From Nakamurella sp. PAMC28650 (GTDB lineage Bacteria > Actinomycetota > Actinomycetes > Mycobacteriales > Nakamurellaceae), in NCBI RefSeq assembly GCF_014303395.1, contig NZ_CP060298.1, forward strand, positions 2,356,001-2,420,000: 64,000 nt of DNA. The letters run 5' to 3'. A program made the translations under genes and the position numbers. The notes beneath the pieces were generated by a model. The model was not told the DNA's origin. It searched no databases and saw nothing but the letters and a program-made list of their open reading frames with translations. Below, piece after piece: positions 62,687 to 64,000 of the stretch (position 1 is the stretch's first letter; every line of letters starts with the position of its first letter).

Positions 62687-64000
62687 TCACGGCAGGTCCC
62701 AGGTGTGCACGGGCTCGTTGGAATGCATGCCGATCGAGTAGAGCCGCAACATCTCGGTGAGGGCCCGGTCCCGGGTCATCCCGGTGGCCTCGAGCCGACC
62801 CACCGTCTCGCTCTGCCACCACGATCCGTTGCGCCGTAGCTTGCACCGTTCCTCGACGATGCCCAGGTAGCGATCCCGGGTGGTCGCCCCGACGCCCCAG
62901 CGTTCGAGCCCCTGCTCGGCCAACGGCAGCAGATGACGCAGGATCAGTTCGTCCCAGCTGACCTCGCCGAAACCGGGCCAGTAGAAGATCGCGTCGATGC
63001 CGAGTCTGGCCCCCTCATCGAAGTTCGCCTTGGCCGCGTCGAACGACATCTTCGTCCAGACCGGACGATCTTCCGCGGCCAGCATCCTGACCGCTCCGTA
63101 GTAGAAGGCCGCATTGGCCAGCACGTCCACGACGGTCGGTCCGGCCGGCAGCACCCGGTTCTCCACCCGCAGGTGCGGGACGCCGTCGACCACGTCGTAG
63201 ACCGGGCGGTTCCAGCGGTACACCGTCCCGTTGTGCAGCCGGAGTTCCTGCAGCCGTGGGGCCTGGCCGGCGGCCAGGACCGCCTCCGGCTCTTCGTCAG
63301 TGGTCTCGGGCAGCAGCGCCGGGAAGTAACGGACGTTCTCCTCGAACAGATCGAAGATCGAGGTGATCCAGCGCTCGCCGAAGAACACCGGCGGCCGGAC
63401 GCCCTGGTTGCGCAGCTCGGGGGATCGGGTGTCGGTCGCCTGCAGGAACAGCTCCGTCCTGGTCTCGGCCCAGAGTCTCCTGCCGAACAGGAACGGTGAG
63501 TTGGCCCCGAGTGCCAGCTGTGGGCCGGCCAAGGCCTGGGCGGCGTTCCAGGTGGCCGCGAAGTCCTCGGGCGACACCTGCAGGTGCAGCTGCACCGACG
63601 TGCAGGCCGACTCGGGGGCGATGGTGTCGGCGAACATCTTCAGACTCTCGACGCCGGTGATGTCGAGCTCGAGGTCCTCTCGGCGTTGCGCGAAGATCGC
63701 GTCGCTCAGTGCCGCGTAGCGGGGGTTCGCGCTCATCCAGTCGTGGTGGAAGTGCTCCGGCCGCAGTGTCGGCAGGATCCCGATCGAGATGATCTCCGAC
63801 CCCGACTGGTTGGCCATCGCCTCTGCGTGGTTCATCGAGTCGCGGAGCATCTTCTCCAGGTCCAGCAACGAGTCGCCGGTCAGCGGTCCGGGCGGGACGT
63901 TGAGTTCGATGTTGTACTGGCCCAGTTCGGTCTGGTACGCCGGATCGGCGATGGCGGCCAGCACCCGGGCATTGGCCATGTCCGGCTGCCAGTCCCGGTC
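62687..64000 (-). CDS. glutamate-cysteine-ligase-family protein, 5' end beyond the window
   Basis: 438 codons are visible; the frame continues through the window edge (RDWQPDMANARVL), so the start is missing. Family features: YQTELGQYNIELNVPPG with the glutamates of the GCS2-type active site, TSVQLHLQVSPEDF, HLRVENRVLPAGPTVVD, and the C-terminal MHSNEPVHTWDLP. ATP-dependent carboxylate-amine ligases of this family include actinobacterial EgtA of ergothioneine synthesis; I cannot tell whether the substrate is glutamate and cysteine here. It ends 77 bp before mutA on the same strand. Confidence 0.88.
   Translation of the reverse strand, partial: DRDWQPDMANARVLAAIADPAYQTELGQYNIELNVPPGPLTGDSLLDLEKMLRDSMNHAEAMANQSGSEIISIGILPTLRPEHFHHDWMSANPRYAALSDAIFAQRREDLELDITGVESLKMFADTIAPESACTSVQLHLQVSPEDFAATWNAAQALAGPQLALGANSPFLFGRRLWAETRTELFLQATDTRSPELRNQGVRPPVFFGERWITSIFDLFEENVRYFPALLPETTDEEPEAVLAAGQAPRLQELRLHNGTVYRWNRPVYDVVDGVPHLRVENRVLPAGPTVVDVLANAAFYYGAVRMLAAEDRPVWTKMSFDAAKANFDEGARLGIDAIFYWPGFGEVSWDELILRHLLPLAEQGLERWGVGATTRDRYLGIVEERCKLRRNGSWWQSETVGRLEATGMTRDRALTEMLRLYSIGMHSNEPVHTWDLP

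Noticed and set aside
1..64000. tRNA, rRNA, riboswitch, insertion sequence, integrase or attachment site
   Set aside because: None recognised by eye on either strand; a covariance-model scan would be needed to exclude small RNAs.

Overview
This is a GC-rich actinobacterial chromosome segment. The evidence is an S-(hydroxymethyl)mycothiol-dehydrogenase-type alcohol dehydrogenase, many ATGA/GTGA start-stop overlaps and GTG starts, WXG100 proteins with an FtsK/SpoIIIE ATPase, several FHA and Hanks-kinase proteins, and a purine phosphorylase / phosphosugar mutase / upp grouping like that of mycobacteria. A free-living Nakamurella/Frankia-type actinobacterium would fit, but the genus is a guess. 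I saw no tRNA, rRNA, CRISPR array, insertion sequence or prophage.

Region 1 (260-25139, plus strand) is the most interesting part. It is a dense run of fourteen genes: PP2C phosphatase, FHA protein, transmembrane Ser/Thr kinase with an outer Fn3-like domain, FHA-like/winged-helix protein, a 2180-residue Ig/Fn3 surface protein, MoxR ATPase, DUF58 protein, a transglutaminase-like membrane protein that has lost its catalytic Cys and His, an FHA-containing EccC/EssC-type ATPase, two WXG100 proteins (one with a roughly 330-residue Gly/Ala-rich tail), a small soluble protein, and two more FHA proteins. EccB, EccD, EccE and mycosin are absent. I read it as a phospho-signalling-controlled, EssC-like type VII secretion variant coupled to a MoxR/DUF58/transglutaminase module. 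A convergent XRE-STAND-TM-WD40 gene (25123-28935) closes the region.

Region 2 (29290-32668) holds the mycothiol-type dehydrogenase, a divergent MarR regulator with a probable leaderless start, and an FprA-like ferredoxin-NADP reductase.

Region 3 (32823-44828) is nucleoside salvage and deoxyribose catabolism: deoC followed by two aldehyde-dehydrogenase genes (the second Cys-free and internally shortened), upp, a phosphosugar mutase and a purine nucleoside phosphorylase. Set among these are a Pro/Ala-rich MinD-like ATPase, a 41-codon ORF and a four-helix membrane protein. A second membrane Ser/Thr kinase ends the block.

Region 4 (44897-52984) is a complete kdpFABC-kdpDE potassium uptake locus. 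It has a candidate KdpE operator of 11-bp-spaced repeats upstream and a 26-bp tandem duplication at the kdpD/kdpE junction. Region 5 (53047-57518) has a non-coding array of about 155-bp repeats, then a cysteine hydrolase, an alpha/beta hydrolase and an NCS1 permease on the minus strand, and a small membrane protein. Region 6 (57531-64000, minus strand) is mutA-mutB-meaB for methylmalonyl-CoA mutase, then a glutamate-cysteine-ligase-family gene cut by the window edge.
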